Part shown: positions 51,705 to 61,043 of the stretch, in pieces
Layout of the letters: every line of letters begins with the position of its first letter
How positions within the stretch are numbered: position 1 is the stretch's first letter
Assembly (NCBI RefSeq): GCF_050467285.1
Contig: NZ_JBCMUN010000017.1
Location: 8,818 to 72,817 of the forward strand
DNA: 64,000 nucleotides
Direction: 5' to 3'
Origin: Paenibacillus_E oryzisoli_A
Lineage (GTDB): Bacteria; Bacillota; Bacilli; Paenibacillales; NBRC-103111
The notes under the pieces: model-generated
The model's input: only the letters and a program-made list of their open reading frames with translations
What the model was told of the DNA's origin: nothing
The model's database searches: none
Program-made: the position numbers and the translations under genes

Positions 51705-52714
51705 TTAATCCCCATCATATGCCGGTATTCGAGCGGGGAAAGTCCCGTGACCTTCTTGAACATCCGCGAAAAATGCGGATAGTTCTCGTAGCCGATTTCG
51801 TAAGCGATGTCATTGGTTTTGTAGTGCGGCATCTCCAGCATCCGCTTCGCCAGCTCAATTCGCTTGTTGATGCGGTACTGGACGAACGTTTCTTTGAACA
51901 CTTTTTTGAAAAGCAGGCTCAAATACGGCGGCGTAATGCCCAAATACTCGGCCACATCCTCCAACGAAAGGCTTTTGGTCAAGTTGGCGTCCATGTACAC
52001 TTTCGCCTTCTGCATCAGATCCTGGCCTCCGCGCTGCAGCGCCAGTTCATCAATCACCTTCATAATATGCTCCTGCAGCAGGGCAAAATAGTGCATAATA
52101 TCGGTCGTCGGCGCGAGCTCCTCGAGCTTCGGCTGGAAGCCGCGTCCGGACAGCCGCTTCATCAGCATCGGCAGGCAGTCCTGCAGCAGCTGGATGAACT
52201 CGGAGTCGGACGAAGACGCCGACAGGCAGTACAAGCGCAGCTCCTCGAGGTACGCCTCCACCTCATCAATACGCAGCGACCATATCGCGTCCACGATTTT
52301 CTCCACCCATTCCTCGTACTTGGCGATGGAGAGCACCGCGTGCTGACCTTGGGCAATCAGCTTGTTCAGCAGCTCGTGTATTTTAACTGGCGTAAACGGT
52401 TTCAATAAATATTCCTTCACCCCGAAGGACATCCCCTGCTGTGCGTAAGAGAAGTCGCTGTAGCCGGAGATGATCACCTTTTGAATGAGCGGGTATTTGT
52501 CGTGCACTTGCTTGCACAGCTCCAGCCCATCCATCTTCGGCATACGAATATCGGTAAAAAGCAGCTGAGGCATTGATTCCTCAATCATGCGCAGCGCCTC
52601 CGCTCCATTACTTGCCGTCCGAATCCCTTCGAACGCATGCGGATGCTGCTTGATCATCAGGACAAGCCCTTTCAAGATCAGCGGTTCGTCGTCGACAACT
52701 AAGATCTGCTTCAT
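51701..52714 (-). CDS. YesN-type response regulator (receiver + AraC HTH), cassette 3
   Basis: This 337-residue regulator is much shorter than its counterparts in cassettes 1 and 2 (510 and 536 residues) because the middle region is small. Receiver: ILVVDDEPLILKG, Asp55 in LLFTDIRMPKMDG, LLKPFTPVKI. AraC domain: LSLEDVAEYLGITPPYLSLLF and TNDIAYEIGYENYPHFSRMF, ending LSPLEYRHMMG. ATG 52714 follows GGGGGAG by 7 nt; an open frame reaches 52792 without support. It follows the lipoprotein gene by 88 nt. Confidence 0.92.
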   Translation of the reverse strand: MKQILVVDDEPLILKGLVLMIKQHPHAFEGIRTASNGAEALRMIEESMPQLLFTDIRMPKMDGLELCKQVHDKYPLIQKVIISGYSDFSYAQQGMSFGVKEYLLKPFTPVKIHELLNKLIAQGQHAVLSIAKYEEWVEKIVDAIWSLRIDEVEAYLEELRLYCLSASSSDSEFIQLLQDCLPMLMKRLSGRGFQPKLEELAPTTDIMHYFALLQEHIMKVIDELALQRGGQDLMQKAKVYMDANLTKSLSLEDVAEYLGITPPYLSLLFKKVFKETFVQYRINKRIELAKRMLEMPHYKTNDIAYEIGYENYPHFSRMFKKVTGLSPLEYRHMMGIK

Positions 52715-52802
52715 CCAGCCGCTCCCCCTCGATGTGAAATGGAAAAAACATTCATCCTCAACCCGAGGATAAATGCTTTCTCCCATTCTCACAAGCTATT
52801 TT

Positions 52803-54377
52803 TTAGTCGCCTAGGACGACGCCTTCTTTTTTATTGTAACGCTCGGTCGCTTCCTTGATAATTTCGTTGCCGCCCTTCGCTTTCCATTCCTCCAGTGCCT
52901 TCGGCCAATCGGAGATCGGCTCCTTGCCATATACCATTTTCAGCATGTGGTCCAAAATAACCGGCGGCATGTCGGAGAATTTCAGACTCGCATCGGTGTA
53001 CTTCGCCGTCGTGGACAGCTCCGGCGAGAAGGAGATGCCGTTTCGGCCTTCTTTGGTCACGATCGTATCAAATTGTTGAATGAGCTTCTTGCCGTCTTCC
53101 GTCGTGTTCAGCAGGGTTCTGTTCAGAGCCGTGTCTTCGACCAGACGCAGCATGACGGAGCGGAACTGCTCTTCCAGCGTGCCCTCCGGCGTTGTTGGCT
53201 GCTTGTAGACGACTTTGCCGTCCTGCATCGTGTACGTGTCGCCTTCGATGCCGAAGTTGAAGAACCGGTCGCCCTGCTCCGTGACCATGTAGTTCATCAT
53301 TTTCACGATGGCAATGGCTTTCTCCTTGCTCACTTTGCTGTTGATGTACGATAAGCCACCGGTATAGCTGTACTTCATCATGCCGCCTTTGCCATCATCA
53401 CCGACCGGGGACGGAATAATGACGACTTCCGATTTCGGATTTGCCGGCTTAGTCGTCGTAATCCAGTTCATCAGCAGGTTCGCGTTGTGGTTCCAGACGC
53501 CGGATTTGCCGGCGTTGATGTTGTTCGTCCATTTGTTGCCGTCCAGGGAAGCGAAATCCTTGGCCATTAAGCCTTCGTCGTACATCGTTTTGTAGACGTT
53601 GAGCGCTTTTTCCATGGCTTCGACCTTGAAGAACTTCGGCACGACCTGATCGCCGATTTTCTCAAACATCGTGCTGTACGGCATCACATCATAGGCGCCA
53701 AAGATCACGTCAGAGTAGACAAAATCCTTCCGGAACGCATACGGCTCGGCAACGCCGTTCTTTTTCATCGCGCGCAGCACGTTCAGAAAGTCGTCGACGG
53801 TTTTGGGAGCCGGCAGCCCTGTCGCATCCAACAGATCCTTCCGGATGAACGTCGCCCGGCGGCTCGGGCTCGAGAGATATTCGGGAATCGCGTAGATTTT
53901 ACCGTTATACTTCACTTCGTTCCACGCCGGCTCCGGAATCGCTTTCAACAAATCCTGGCCGTATTCCTTCAGCAGATCGTCCAGCGGCATGAACAATCCG
54001 CCTTTGATCGCGCCGACCATGTCCGGCCCTTCCGGGAACATGCCCTGGATCGTGTTCATCACGTCCGGCAGGTCCGAGCTTGCGAACATGAGCGCCGTCT
54101 TCGGCTTAAATTCCGCATGCGGCACGAGGCGCAAATCCAATTGGGTGTTCGTCAGCTCGCCGAGCTTTTTCACCCATTTGTCATTGTTGATGTCCGTGCT
54201 GCTCAGCGCGTATTTATTTAACGAATCGCTCAACGAGATGGAAATCTTCACCGGTGCCTGCGGTTTGGCCGAGCTTGCGGCTGTATCAGCCCCCTTGGGA
54301 TCGGACGAGCTGGAGCAGCTTGCGAGAAGCGCACAGAGCAGCGTTGAAGCGAGACCTGTTTTCAGCCATGCTTTCAT
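52803..54377 (-). CDS. extracellular sugar-binding lipoprotein (LplA type), cassette 3
   Basis: This 524-residue lipoprotein has a lipobox LASC (Cys21) and an LplA-type binding domain (ALMFASSDLPDVM, YNGKIYAIPEYL, NAGKSGVWNHNANLLMNWI, and the end KKEGVVLGD). It is encoded between the permeases and the two-component genes. As cassette 3 lies near the PL6 operon, the ligand may be a uronate oligosaccharide, but nothing in the sequence proves this. AGGGGG lies before ATG 54377. The 110-bp gap upstream is AT-rich, with no clear gene or terminator. Confidence 0.88.
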   Translation of the reverse strand: MKAWLKTGLASTLLCALLASCSSSSDPKGADTAASSAKPQAPVKISISLSDSLNKYALSSTDINNDKWVKKLGELTNTQLDLRLVPHAEFKPKTALMFASSDLPDVMNTIQGMFPEGPDMVGAIKGGLFMPLDDLLKEYGQDLLKAIPEPAWNEVKYNGKIYAIPEYLSSPSRRATFIRKDLLDATGLPAPKTVDDFLNVLRAMKKNGVAEPYAFRKDFVYSDVIFGAYDVMPYSTMFEKIGDQVVPKFFKVEAMEKALNVYKTMYDEGLMAKDFASLDGNKWTNNINAGKSGVWNHNANLLMNWITTTKPANPKSEVVIIPSPVGDDGKGGMMKYSYTGGLSYINSKVSKEKAIAIVKMMNYMVTEQGDRFFNFGIEGDTYTMQDGKVVYKQPTTPEGTLEEQFRSVMLRLVEDTALNRTLLNTTEDGKKLIQQFDTIVTKEGRNGISFSPELSTTAKYTDASLKFSDMPPVILDHMLKMVYGKEPISDWPKALEEWKAKGGNEIIKEATERYNKKEGVVLGD

Positions 54378-54487
54378 TGGAATAGCCCCCTAAATGATTA
54401 TGTTGTTCGTTCGTGATCATCTTATCGTGAAAAAAATTTCGGGAACATTGTGTTTTTTAAACTCAGTTGACTTTTATTATAACGCGT

Positions 54488-55354
54488 TTACGACTTGATC
54501 GAACCGATTAACATCCCTTTAATAAAATGCCGCTGCAAAAACGGGTAGACGAGCATGATCGGAATCGTCGCAATGACGATGACCGCCATTTTGAGACCTT
54601 CCGGCGATAGGTTTGCAATATCCCCCGCCGTATTGGCCAAATCGGACGAATCCGTCACGACGAATTCGCGCAGCTTGACCTGCAGCGGAAAGAGTGCACG
54701 GTTGTTGATAAAATACAACGCATTAGAATAATTGTTCCACAACGCGACGGAGTAAATGATGCTCATGGTCGCCATCGCCGGTTTGGAAAGCGGCAGGATG
54801 ATGCTCCAAATGGTGCGCACTTCCCCCGCCCCGTCGATGCGCGCCGACTCGATCAGCTCATTCGGAATGGAGAGAAAAAACGAGCGCATGACGAACAGGT
54901 TGAACGCGCTGATCGCCCCCGGCAGCATAAGCGCCCATAAGCTGTCCAACAGCCCGAGCGAGCGGACGAGCAGGTAGTTCGGAATGAGCGGCGCGTGAAA
55001 AATCATGGTGATGAGCACGAGCAGCAAAATGTACTTCCGCTCGCGATACTCCTGCCGGGACAACGGATAGGCGAGACTCGCTGTCAGGATGAGGCTCAAC
55101 AGCGTGCCGCCGACCGTGATGATGACGCTGACGCCGAAGGCGCGCCAGATCGCGGTCTGCTTCAGCACCGTCGTGTAGTTGTCCATGGTGAACTGCACCG
55201 GCCATAGCACGACCTTGCCGGCGCTGAGCGCCACAGGCCCGCTGAACGACTGCGCGATAATATTCAGAATCGGCAGCACCATGATGAGGGAGATGATGAT
55301 TAAGCCGATGGGATTCAGCAGCGACAGGCGGCTTTGTTTGTGAAGAGATGACAT
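54488..55354 (-). CDS. ABC sugar permease, YtcP/MalG type, cassette 3
   Basis: This 288-residue permease has about six membrane segments, an EAA loop (IESARIDGAGEVRT ... IILPLSKP) and the YtcP-like end FLQRHFIKGMLIGSIKS. AAAGGAG precedes ATG 55354, 23 nt after the partner permease. As in the other cassettes, no ATPase gene accompanies it. Confidence 0.9.
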   Translation of the reverse strand: MSSLHKQSRLSLLNPIGLIIISLIMVLPILNIIAQSFSGPVALSAGKVVLWPVQFTMDNYTTVLKQTAIWRAFGVSVIITVGGTLLSLILTASLAYPLSRQEYRERKYILLLVLITMIFHAPLIPNYLLVRSLGLLDSLWALMLPGAISAFNLFVMRSFFLSIPNELIESARIDGAGEVRTIWSIILPLSKPAMATMSIIYSVALWNNYSNALYFINNRALFPLQVKLREFVVTDSSDLANTAGDIANLSPEGLKMAVIVIATIPIMLVYPFLQRHFIKGMLIGSIKS

Positions 55355-55377
55355 GGGAATCTCCTTTCTTCTAGCTT

Positions 55378-56349
55378 CTAGTACAGGCCTTCGCCGGTTG
55401 TTTTCTTGCTGAACATGTTGGCGGACACGATCAGGACAAGACCGATGACGGATTTGAAAAGTCCAATCGCCGTCGTATAGCTGTACTCGCGCTGAATCAG
55501 ACCGACCCGGTAAATATACGTGTCGAGAATGTCGCCGTGCGCATTGTTAAGCGGATTGAGAAAAACGAATACCCGTTCAAAGCCGAGGTCGAGGAAGTTG
55601 CCAATTTGCAGCAGGAAGAGAATCGTAATTGTCGGCAAAATGCTTGGAATCGTAATGGACAGCGTCTGCCGCCATCGCGTGGCGCCGTCGATTTGCGCCG
55701 CTTCATACAGATCGGGATTGATGCCGCTCATCGCCGCCAAATAAATGATGGTGCTCCACCCTGCGTCGCGCCAGATGCTGGAGGAGACGATGATGGTGCG
55801 AATGAAGGAATCCTCGCCCATAAAATAGATCGGCTCATGCCCGAAAAGCTTCAAGAGGCTGTTGACGACACCGGTCGTCGGGTTCAGAATTTCAATGACG
55901 ATGCCGCCGACCACGATCCATGACAGAAAGTGCGGCAAGTACACCGCCGTCTGCACGAACCGCTTGAACAGCTGATTGCGCAGCTCGTTCATCATCAGCG
56001 CGAGCACGATCGGGATGGGGAAGGCGAACACCAGCGTATAGACGCCGATCGCCATCGTGTTCTTGAGGATGCGCCAGAAATCCGCGTACTCCATCATTCG
56101 CCGGAAATTGGCGAGGCCGACCCAGTCGCTTTTCCAAATGCCCGTGAAAATGCTGTAATCCTGAAACGCCATCACCGACCCGGACAGCGGAATGTACTTG
56201 AAGAGCAGGAAGTACACGATGCCGGGAATGGACAGCAGGTACAGCACCTTGTAGCGCTGGTAATACGCCAGGAAGCCCCGCCTGCGGGAGGTCTGATCTT
56301 GCGGCTTGTTCAGCGCCGGCTTAGCCTCGGAGTAGCTCATATGCTTCAT
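55378..56349 (-). CDS. ABC sugar permease, LplB/MalF type, cassette 3
   Basis: This 323-residue permease begins with a basic cytoplasmic tail, then the first membrane helix and FKYIPLSGSVMAFQDYS, and has an EAA loop (YEAAQIDGATRWRQ ... IPSILP). ATG 56349 is preferred over the GTG one codon upstream because AAGGA lies 7 nt before it. It opens the cassette 3 operon, whose order permease-permease-lipoprotein-regulator-kinase differs from the other two cassettes. Confidence 0.9.
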   Translation of the reverse strand: MKHMSYSEAKPALNKPQDQTSRRRGFLAYYQRYKVLYLLSIPGIVYFLLFKYIPLSGSVMAFQDYSIFTGIWKSDWVGLANFRRMMEYADFWRILKNTMAIGVYTLVFAFPIPIVLALMMNELRNQLFKRFVQTAVYLPHFLSWIVVGGIVIEILNPTTGVVNSLLKLFGHEPIYFMGEDSFIRTIIVSSSIWRDAGWSTIIYLAAMSGINPDLYEAAQIDGATRWRQTLSITIPSILPTITILFLLQIGNFLDLGFERVFVFLNPLNNAHGDILDTYIYRVGLIQREYSYTTAIGLFKSVIGLVLIVSANMFSKKTTGEGLY

Positions 56350-56452
56350 CACCCTATCCTTGTTGTTATGCTTGCAGTGTACCGCAGGCGGCCGAAAAGA
56401 GGGATACCGTGACTTAAGGGCGCTTATCTTTTTTTAATATGGGGATAAGAAA

Positions 56453-56477
56453 AAGCACCATCGTGTGGATGGTGCTT
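56453..56477 (-). terminator. terminator after the NmrA-like reductase gene
   Basis: AAGCACCATC and GATGGTGCTT form a 10-bp perfect stem with loop GTGTG, followed on the minus strand by TTTTCTTA. It lies 16 nt after the reductase stop. Confidence 0.8.
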
Positions 56478-56492
56478 ACCCTAAATCCTTAC

Positions 56493-57353
56493 TTAGCTTT
56501 GCAAAGCTCTTGCAACCAGTTCTGCTAAAGAAGTCTGACGTCCGATGAGATCCTGTAGATCATCGGTCGTTTTCTCCATATGTCCTTCTGCAATTGTATG
56601 ATAAATATAAGCGGCTGTTTCGGCAGCCCTTTCCGGCATGCCGGCTTGAACAAGCAGACGCTTGACCTCTTCCATAGAAACCGATTTGTGGATCACGTTC
56701 GTACCGGACACCTCCGACAGCGTGGCAGCCAAATTTTCAAAGCTCCACGGAGCGTTGGAAACGAGGGTATATGTCTTGTTTTCATGCCCATCCTCTGTCA
56801 GAACCGTTGCCGCGGCCAGAGCCAGATCATGGCGACTAACGGCATTCACTTTGCCCTTATGGGCATTTGTCATGATGGCCCCGGTTTTCAAGTAAGTTTG
56901 GAGAGATGGCGCGTTAACAAAAAATTCCACATAACCGCCATTACGCAAGAAGGTGTAAGGAATTTCGGCCGTGCGAATCGCAGTCTCGGTAGCCAGATGA
57001 ACGCGAGCAAACGGATTGTCCTCAGCAAAGGCGAAGCTGGTGTAAGCGATATGCTGGATATTGCGATCTTGGGCTGCTTTGATCACGTTATCATGCTGAA
57101 CGATACGAATGGCATCATCCATCTCCGAACTTGAGATAAACAGCAGTTTAGCCCCGGGTGTAAAAGCATCGTGCAGCGATTGCGGATCGTTATAATCCGC
57201 CTGACGAACTTCAATCCCAAGCTCAGCAAGGGCAGACGCTTTTTCAAGATTTCGGACGATTGCTATAAGCTGGTGTCCGGGAACTTTTTGGAGCAGATGC
57301 CGGACAACCAGATTTCCCAGTTGCCCCGTTGCTCCTGTAATAAGTATTTTCAT
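56493..57353 (-). CDS. NmrA-like NAD(P)-binding protein (QorB-like quinone reductase)
   Basis: This 286-residue protein starts with the Rossmann motif MKILITGATGQLGNLVVRHLL and continues with VRQADYNDPQSLHDAF and YTSFAFAEDNPFARVHLATE, typical of the atypical SDR branch with NAD(P)H:quinone oxidoreductase 2 (QorB/YtfG). ATG 57353 with GGGAGA about 8 nt upstream is preferred over a longer frame to 57377. It may reduce quinones or act as a redox sensor. It follows another SDR gene on the same strand by 116 nt, but is likely a separate unit. Confidence 0.85.
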   Translation of the reverse strand: MKILITGATGQLGNLVVRHLLQKVPGHQLIAIVRNLEKASALAELGIEVRQADYNDPQSLHDAFTPGAKLLFISSSEMDDAIRIVQHDNVIKAAQDRNIQHIAYTSFAFAEDNPFARVHLATETAIRTAEIPYTFLRNGGYVEFFVNAPSLQTYLKTGAIMTNAHKGKVNAVSRHDLALAAATVLTEDGHENKTYTLVSNAPWSFENLAATLSEVSGTNVIHKSVSMEEVKRLLVQAGMPERAAETAAYIYHTIAEGHMEKTTDDLQDLIGRQTSLAELVARALQS

Positions 57354-57469
57354 TAAGCGATCTCCCTCTCGTTTCATTCCTGATCTCCGTTAACGCATGC
57401 TGTAGTTTTACCATAGCTCGCGCTTTAGGGAGTCGCAAGTGAGATAATCGCTATAATGAAATTCTACTT

Positions 57470-58234
57470 TTATAAATGAGAGCCTCCGCTTGCATCGAGC
57501 AATTGTCCCGTTACCCAGCGACTGTCGGGAGAAGCCAGAAAAGCAGCGATATCCGCAACATCTTCAGGCTGCCCCCATCTGCCAAAGATCGAAAAATCAG
57601 CGCCATATTGATGGGAAGCAGGATCTTGCAGCATGGCGGCATTCATATCCGTGGCGATGAAGCCCGGCTGGATCGCATTGATTGTAATGCCACGCGGGCC
57701 AAGCTGGTTGGACAGCGTAAGCGTCAATGTATTGATGGCCCCCTTGGTCATGCTGTACGCAGGGATGACAGGCAGGGACATTCTGGTTACCGCGGACGAC
57801 ACGTTGATGATTCGGCCTCCGTCTCGCAAGCGCGGCAAAGCTTGTTGAATCATGAAAAACGGCATCTTGACATTGATAGCCATGACTTCATCGAACGCCT
57901 CTGCCGTCGTATCCTCAATGGGGACAACCAGACCAATCCCTGCGTTATTGACCAGGATATCGAAGTGATGCTCACCTGTACGTACTTGCAACTGTTCATC
58001 CAGGGATTGATACAACGACTGAACGCTTTCGGAAGAACCAAGTTTCGTTCCAATCGTGAATGCATTCCCGCCATTCTGCTCAATAACCCATACGACTTCT
58101 TCGGCAGCTTCCTTGTTCGTGCCATAATGAACAGCAACCAAGGCCCCCTCTTGGGCTAAACGTAAGGCAATGGCACGTCCAATCCCCCGGCTTGCGCCCG
58201 TAACTACAGCAACTTTCCCTGTTAATCTAGTCAT
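57470..58234 (-). CDS. SDR-family oxidoreductase
   Basis: This 254-residue classical SDR has TGASRGIGRA (residues 13-22), NNAGIG, a serine in NVSSAVTR and the YSMTK catalytic pair, and ends GQLLDASGGSHL. The long segment between the second and fourth strands (SLDEQLQVRTGEHHFDILVNNAG) is usual for the YgfF/YkvO-type group. AGAGGTG precedes the ATG. Substrate cannot be assigned. The 186 bp upstream, to the TolB-like gene, hold no recognisable gene. Confidence 0.85.
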   Translation of the reverse strand: MTRLTGKVAVVTGASRGIGRAIALRLAQEGALVAVHYGTNKEAAEEVVWVIEQNGGNAFTIGTKLGSSESVQSLYQSLDEQLQVRTGEHHFDILVNNAGIGLVVPIEDTTAEAFDEVMAINVKMPFFMIQQALPRLRDGGRIINVSSAVTRMSLPVIPAYSMTKGAINTLTLTLSNQLGPRGITINAIQPGFIATDMNAAMLQDPASHQYGADFSIFGRWGQPEDVADIAAFLASPDSRWVTGQLLDASGGSHL

Positions 58235-58420
58235 AGCTTTTCACCTCTCGTGTTTGATAAGTACACGATAGTTATAACACAGGGGGGGTTTTGCAATGTT
58301 GCTCTTCTATTTTCTAAGAGAGCGGCGAGACTGCGTGAGGCCTGTGCAAGTCGGGAGATCAGGTCGTATCGCGTTTCAAAGACCCTACAGGGCGGCATGT
58401 AATAACCAACTTGAATGCGA

Positions 58421-59311
58421 TTATGATTTCAATTGATAGCTGACAAAGGCCAGTTTGCGCCCATCGGGGGACCACGAGTTCACGTTGATCGTCCCTTGGC
58501 CGCCGAAAAGCTGGACCAGCGTCCGATACGGACCTCCGCTGCTCGGCATCAAGCGGATCTCCACGTTTTTGTTCGGCGGATGTGCGTTCGGTGCGACATC
58601 GCCTTTGCGGTACGCGAGGTATGCAACCATGCTGCCGTCCAGTGACAGATGCGGGAACCAGCTGTTGCTGTCCTCGTCCCACGTCATCTGCGTGGGCTCG
58701 CTGCCGTCGGTTCCCATTCGCCACACTTGCATCAGGCCAGAGCGCGTGGAGTTAAACCAAATATGCCGGCCATCCGGCGCGTATTCCGGCCCATCGTTGA
58801 GGCCGGGCACGTCCGTGAGCTGGCGCTCTACACCTCCATCTACCGGAATCGTGTAGATGTCGTAGTTGCCATTCCGCTCGGCGCAATAAGCAAGCTCCAA
58901 GCCATCGGGCGACCAGCCGTGCAGGTAGCTTGGCGCCATCGGCGTGATAAGCGTCGGCTTGCCGCCGGCGAGCGGCAGCACGTAAATGCGCGAAAGGCCG
59001 TCCTCCGCCGTTTGATGGCTGATAGCGATAAGCGTGTTGTCAGGGTCCGGCGACAGCACATGATCATTGTTGCACGCGTTGGCAAAGCCGGAATCGATCG
59101 GCGTACTCTGACGCGTAGCGAGGTCGAAGCTGTAAAGCCGCCCTCTGCTGTTATAGATGAGGCGCCGGCCGTCGGACGTCCAGTTCGGCGCCTCGATCAG
59201 ATCATCGAATTGTGCGAGCACTTCCCGCTCACCGGTTTGTACATCAACTTCCTCCAAGTAGGAAATCACTTGGCGTACTTCCGCTTGGCGCGGCTGCTTC
59301 AGGGTATTCAA
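58421..59311 (-). CDS. TolB-like beta-propeller protein
   Basis: This 296-residue protein consists of WD40-like/PD40 beta-propeller repeats recognisable by the recurring SPDG or SxDG turns (NWTSDGRRLIYNS, GWSPDGLELAYCA, EYAPDGRHIWFNS, SWSPDGRKLAFVS), about six blades. There is no signal peptide, unlike TolB itself. It starts at TTG 59311 behind AAAGGA, and is 20 nt after the small gene at 59332, with which it probably forms an operon. Function is unknown; related cytoplasmic propellers often accompany sugar or peptide metabolism. Confidence 0.8.
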   Translation of the reverse strand: MNTLKQPRQAEVRQVISYLEEVDVQTGEREVLAQFDDLIEAPNWTSDGRRLIYNSRGRLYSFDLATRQSTPIDSGFANACNNDHVLSPDPDNTLIAISHQTAEDGLSRIYVLPLAGGKPTLITPMAPSYLHGWSPDGLELAYCAERNGNYDIYTIPVDGGVERQLTDVPGLNDGPEYAPDGRHIWFNSTRSGLMQVWRMGTDGSEPTQMTWDEDSNSWFPHLSLDGSMVAYLAYRKGDVAPNAHPPNKNVEIRLMPSSGGPYRTLVQLFGGQGTINVNSWSPDGRKLAFVSYQLKS

Positions 59312-59331
59312 GGCGGATACCGTCCTTTCGG

Positions 59332-59520
59332 TTACGGAGTGTCCACGACCTGATAATGATTGATAATCGCTGCTGCGAAGGCCACCCGGTTGTTGCGGAA
59401 AAAATGATACAGCATACGGGCTTCTGGACTCTCTTCATCATACCCTGAAAAGTTGAAAAAGTCTTCATCCTGCCAGCCCTGACTTCGCAGATTCTCAATA
59501 GATTCCACAATTTTGATCAC
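59332..59520 (-). CDS. small protein of unrecognised family, copy 1
   Basis: This 62-residue acidic-aromatic protein starts at GTG 59520 and matches the protein at 61611-61826 at 52 of 60 aligned residues. The shared core includes LRSQGWQDEDFFNFSGYDEE, PEAR and LYHFFRNNRV, then FAAAIINHYQ. The conservation of protein over DNA indicates a real gene. The start has only a weak ribosome binding site. It precedes the TolB-like gene by 20 nt. No family or function is recognised. Confidence 0.7.
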   Translation of the reverse strand: MIKIVESIENLRSQGWQDEDFFNFSGYDEESPEARMLYHFFRNNRVAFAAAIINHYQVVDTP

Positions 59521-59582
59521 TCACCAAATTCGGCCTCAAGAATAATTTGATAATAGTTAACGCCGAAATGGAGGCAATCCCC

Positions 59583-60482
59583 TTGTTTAATCATGACCCT
59601 CGAGTAACGAAATGCGAAGAAGTCCCGGTCGAGTTTCCTCCCCAGTACCAGCCCGGACAACCAGGATTGGAGTTTTTGATGGTACCCAGGCCTGTCTCGG
59701 AACAGCCGGGAATAGCTAGCTCGGGTAAGCTGCACAATAAGGTTGCGATCATTACCGGGGGAGACAGCGGAATCGGTCGGGCGATTGCTTATTTATTTGC
59801 AAAAGAAGGCGCGGATATCGCGATCGTATACTTCAATGAACACGAGGATGCTTCTGAGACACAGGAGAGAATCCGGCAATTGGGCCGCCATTGCTTGACA
59901 ATAGCCGGAGATATCGGTGATGAACAATTTTGCAGAGAGGCAGTAGCGTATACCTTATCTAGATTCGGACGGGTTGATATCTTAATCAATAACGCGGGCG
60001 AAATGATTTATGAAGAGGACACGGCCAACCTATCATCAGAGAAACTGCTGCGGATATTTCAGACGAACGTATTCGCTTGTTTTTATTTTACGAAAGCCGT
60101 GCTTCCTTATTTACAGTCGGGCAGTACAATCATCAATACGAGCTCCATTGCAGCGGACACAGGCTATCCGGCAATGGCTAGCTATTCCGCCTCTAAGGGG
60201 GCCGTTAGCGCCCTAACCCGTTCATTGGCGGTTTCTCTTGCCGATCGTGGCATCCGGGTTAATGCGGTAGCCCCTGGTCGAACATGGACCCCACTTATCC
60301 CTGCATCATTTCCGCTTGAAATTTACATGTTTTATGGGTCTTTTCAAAATCCGGGACCGATCAAAAAAGCAGCACAGCCATACGAAATCGCGCCTATTTA
60401 TTTATACTTGGCATCGGAAGAATCCCGTTTCGTAATTGGTCAGACGATTCATGTAAACGGTGGGGAGTTTTTGGGATTGTGA
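59583..60482 (+). CDS. SDR-family oxidoreductase, YhdF/general-stress type
   Basis: This roughly 299-residue protein has the leader EFPPQYQPGQPGLEFLMVPRP that marks the general-stress YhdF/YdaD/YtkS-like branch, then GKLHNKVAIITGGDSGIGRAIA, LINNAG, SSIAADTGYP, YSASKGAV and VIGQTIHVNGGEFLGL. TTG 59583 is the best supported start (GGAGG 8 nt upstream); in-frame ATGs at 59547 and 59568 are alternatives. The predicted role is an NAD(P)-dependent reduction; the substrate is unknown. It ends at a clear terminator. Confidence 0.82.
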   Translation: MFNHDPRVTKCEEVPVEFPPQYQPGQPGLEFLMVPRPVSEQPGIASSGKLHNKVAIITGGDSGIGRAIAYLFAKEGADIAIVYFNEHEDASETQERIRQLGRHCLTIAGDIGDEQFCREAVAYTLSRFGRVDILINNAGEMIYEEDTANLSSEKLLRIFQTNVFACFYFTKAVLPYLQSGSTIINTSSIAADTGYPAMASYSASKGAVSALTRSLAVSLADRGIRVNAVAPGRTWTPLIPASFPLEIYMFYGSFQNPGPIKKAAQPYEIAPIYLYLASEESRFVIGQTIHVNGGEFLGL

Positions 60483-60508
60483 TGGTGGAGTTGTAGGCGA
60501 AGCACACT

Positions 60509-60536
60509 AAGCCCTCGGAATCAGTTCCCAGGGCTT
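60509..60536. terminator. terminator after the YhdF-like SDR gene
   Basis: AAGCCCT-C-GGAA and TTCC-C-AGGGCTT form a stem with one C-C mismatch and loop TCAG, followed by TT. It separates the SDR gene from the convergent membrane protein gene. Confidence 0.75.
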
Positions 60537-61043
60537 TTATGCTTTCTTTTGCAAGGGGTAGTTATTTTCAACGAAATGGTAAGCCTTTAATAAGATGAAG
60601 GCGGCCAATGGATACATTGGGAATGAATAATACAACTTCCAGCCGGTATATGTCATAAAACCGTTCAGAACGTTCAACCATTCAAAGAAAACCGAGAACG
60701 CATCCCAAGCAATAAAATAAAGCACAAGACGCTTTCGATTCTTTTTATCGCGTAGATGCCATTCATCATAAAGAAACAAAAACACAAATGAAAACGGCGT
60801 ATACATGAAAACATGAGCAATTGCTGTAATAGGCTCGTAAGATACGTTATCGCCGCAGTAATAAAGCTCAAATGGTGTTGCTGCTAGTCCATAATCAAGC
60901 GTAGCCACAAATACAACATTAAACGTCCAAATAATGACGATCATGATTGGGTTAAAGTGCTTTCGTATCCAAAAAAACAATAGCATTGCGATGACTGAGC
61001 ATATTACGACGAACCATTCATTCCAATCAATGTGAAAATTCAT
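60537..61043 (-). CDS. multi-pass membrane protein of unknown function
   Basis: This 168-residue protein has about five hydrophobic helices with WDAFSVFFEWLNVLNG and YTPFSFVFLFLYDEWHLRDKKNRKR between them, similar in style to CBO0543-type proteins of spore formers. Its ATG overlaps the stop of the upstream membrane-protein gene as ATGA, so the two are co-translated and may form a complex. AT-rich relative to surrounding genes. No function can be assigned. Confidence 0.7.
   Translation of the reverse strand: MNFHIDWNEWFVVICSVIAMLLFFWIRKHFNPIMIVIIWTFNVVFVATLDYGLAATPFELYYCGDNVSYEPITAIAHVFMYTPFSFVFLFLYDEWHLRDKKNRKRLVLYFIAWDAFSVFFEWLNVLNGFMTYTGWKLYYSFPMYPLAAFILLKAYHFVENNYPLQKKA

Noticed and set aside
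59517..59735. 72-residue minus-strand frame overlapping the stress-type SDR gene
   Set aside because: Most of it is antisense to the conserved SDR N-terminus, and it has no convincing ribosome binding site, although its end overlaps the small gene as GTGA.
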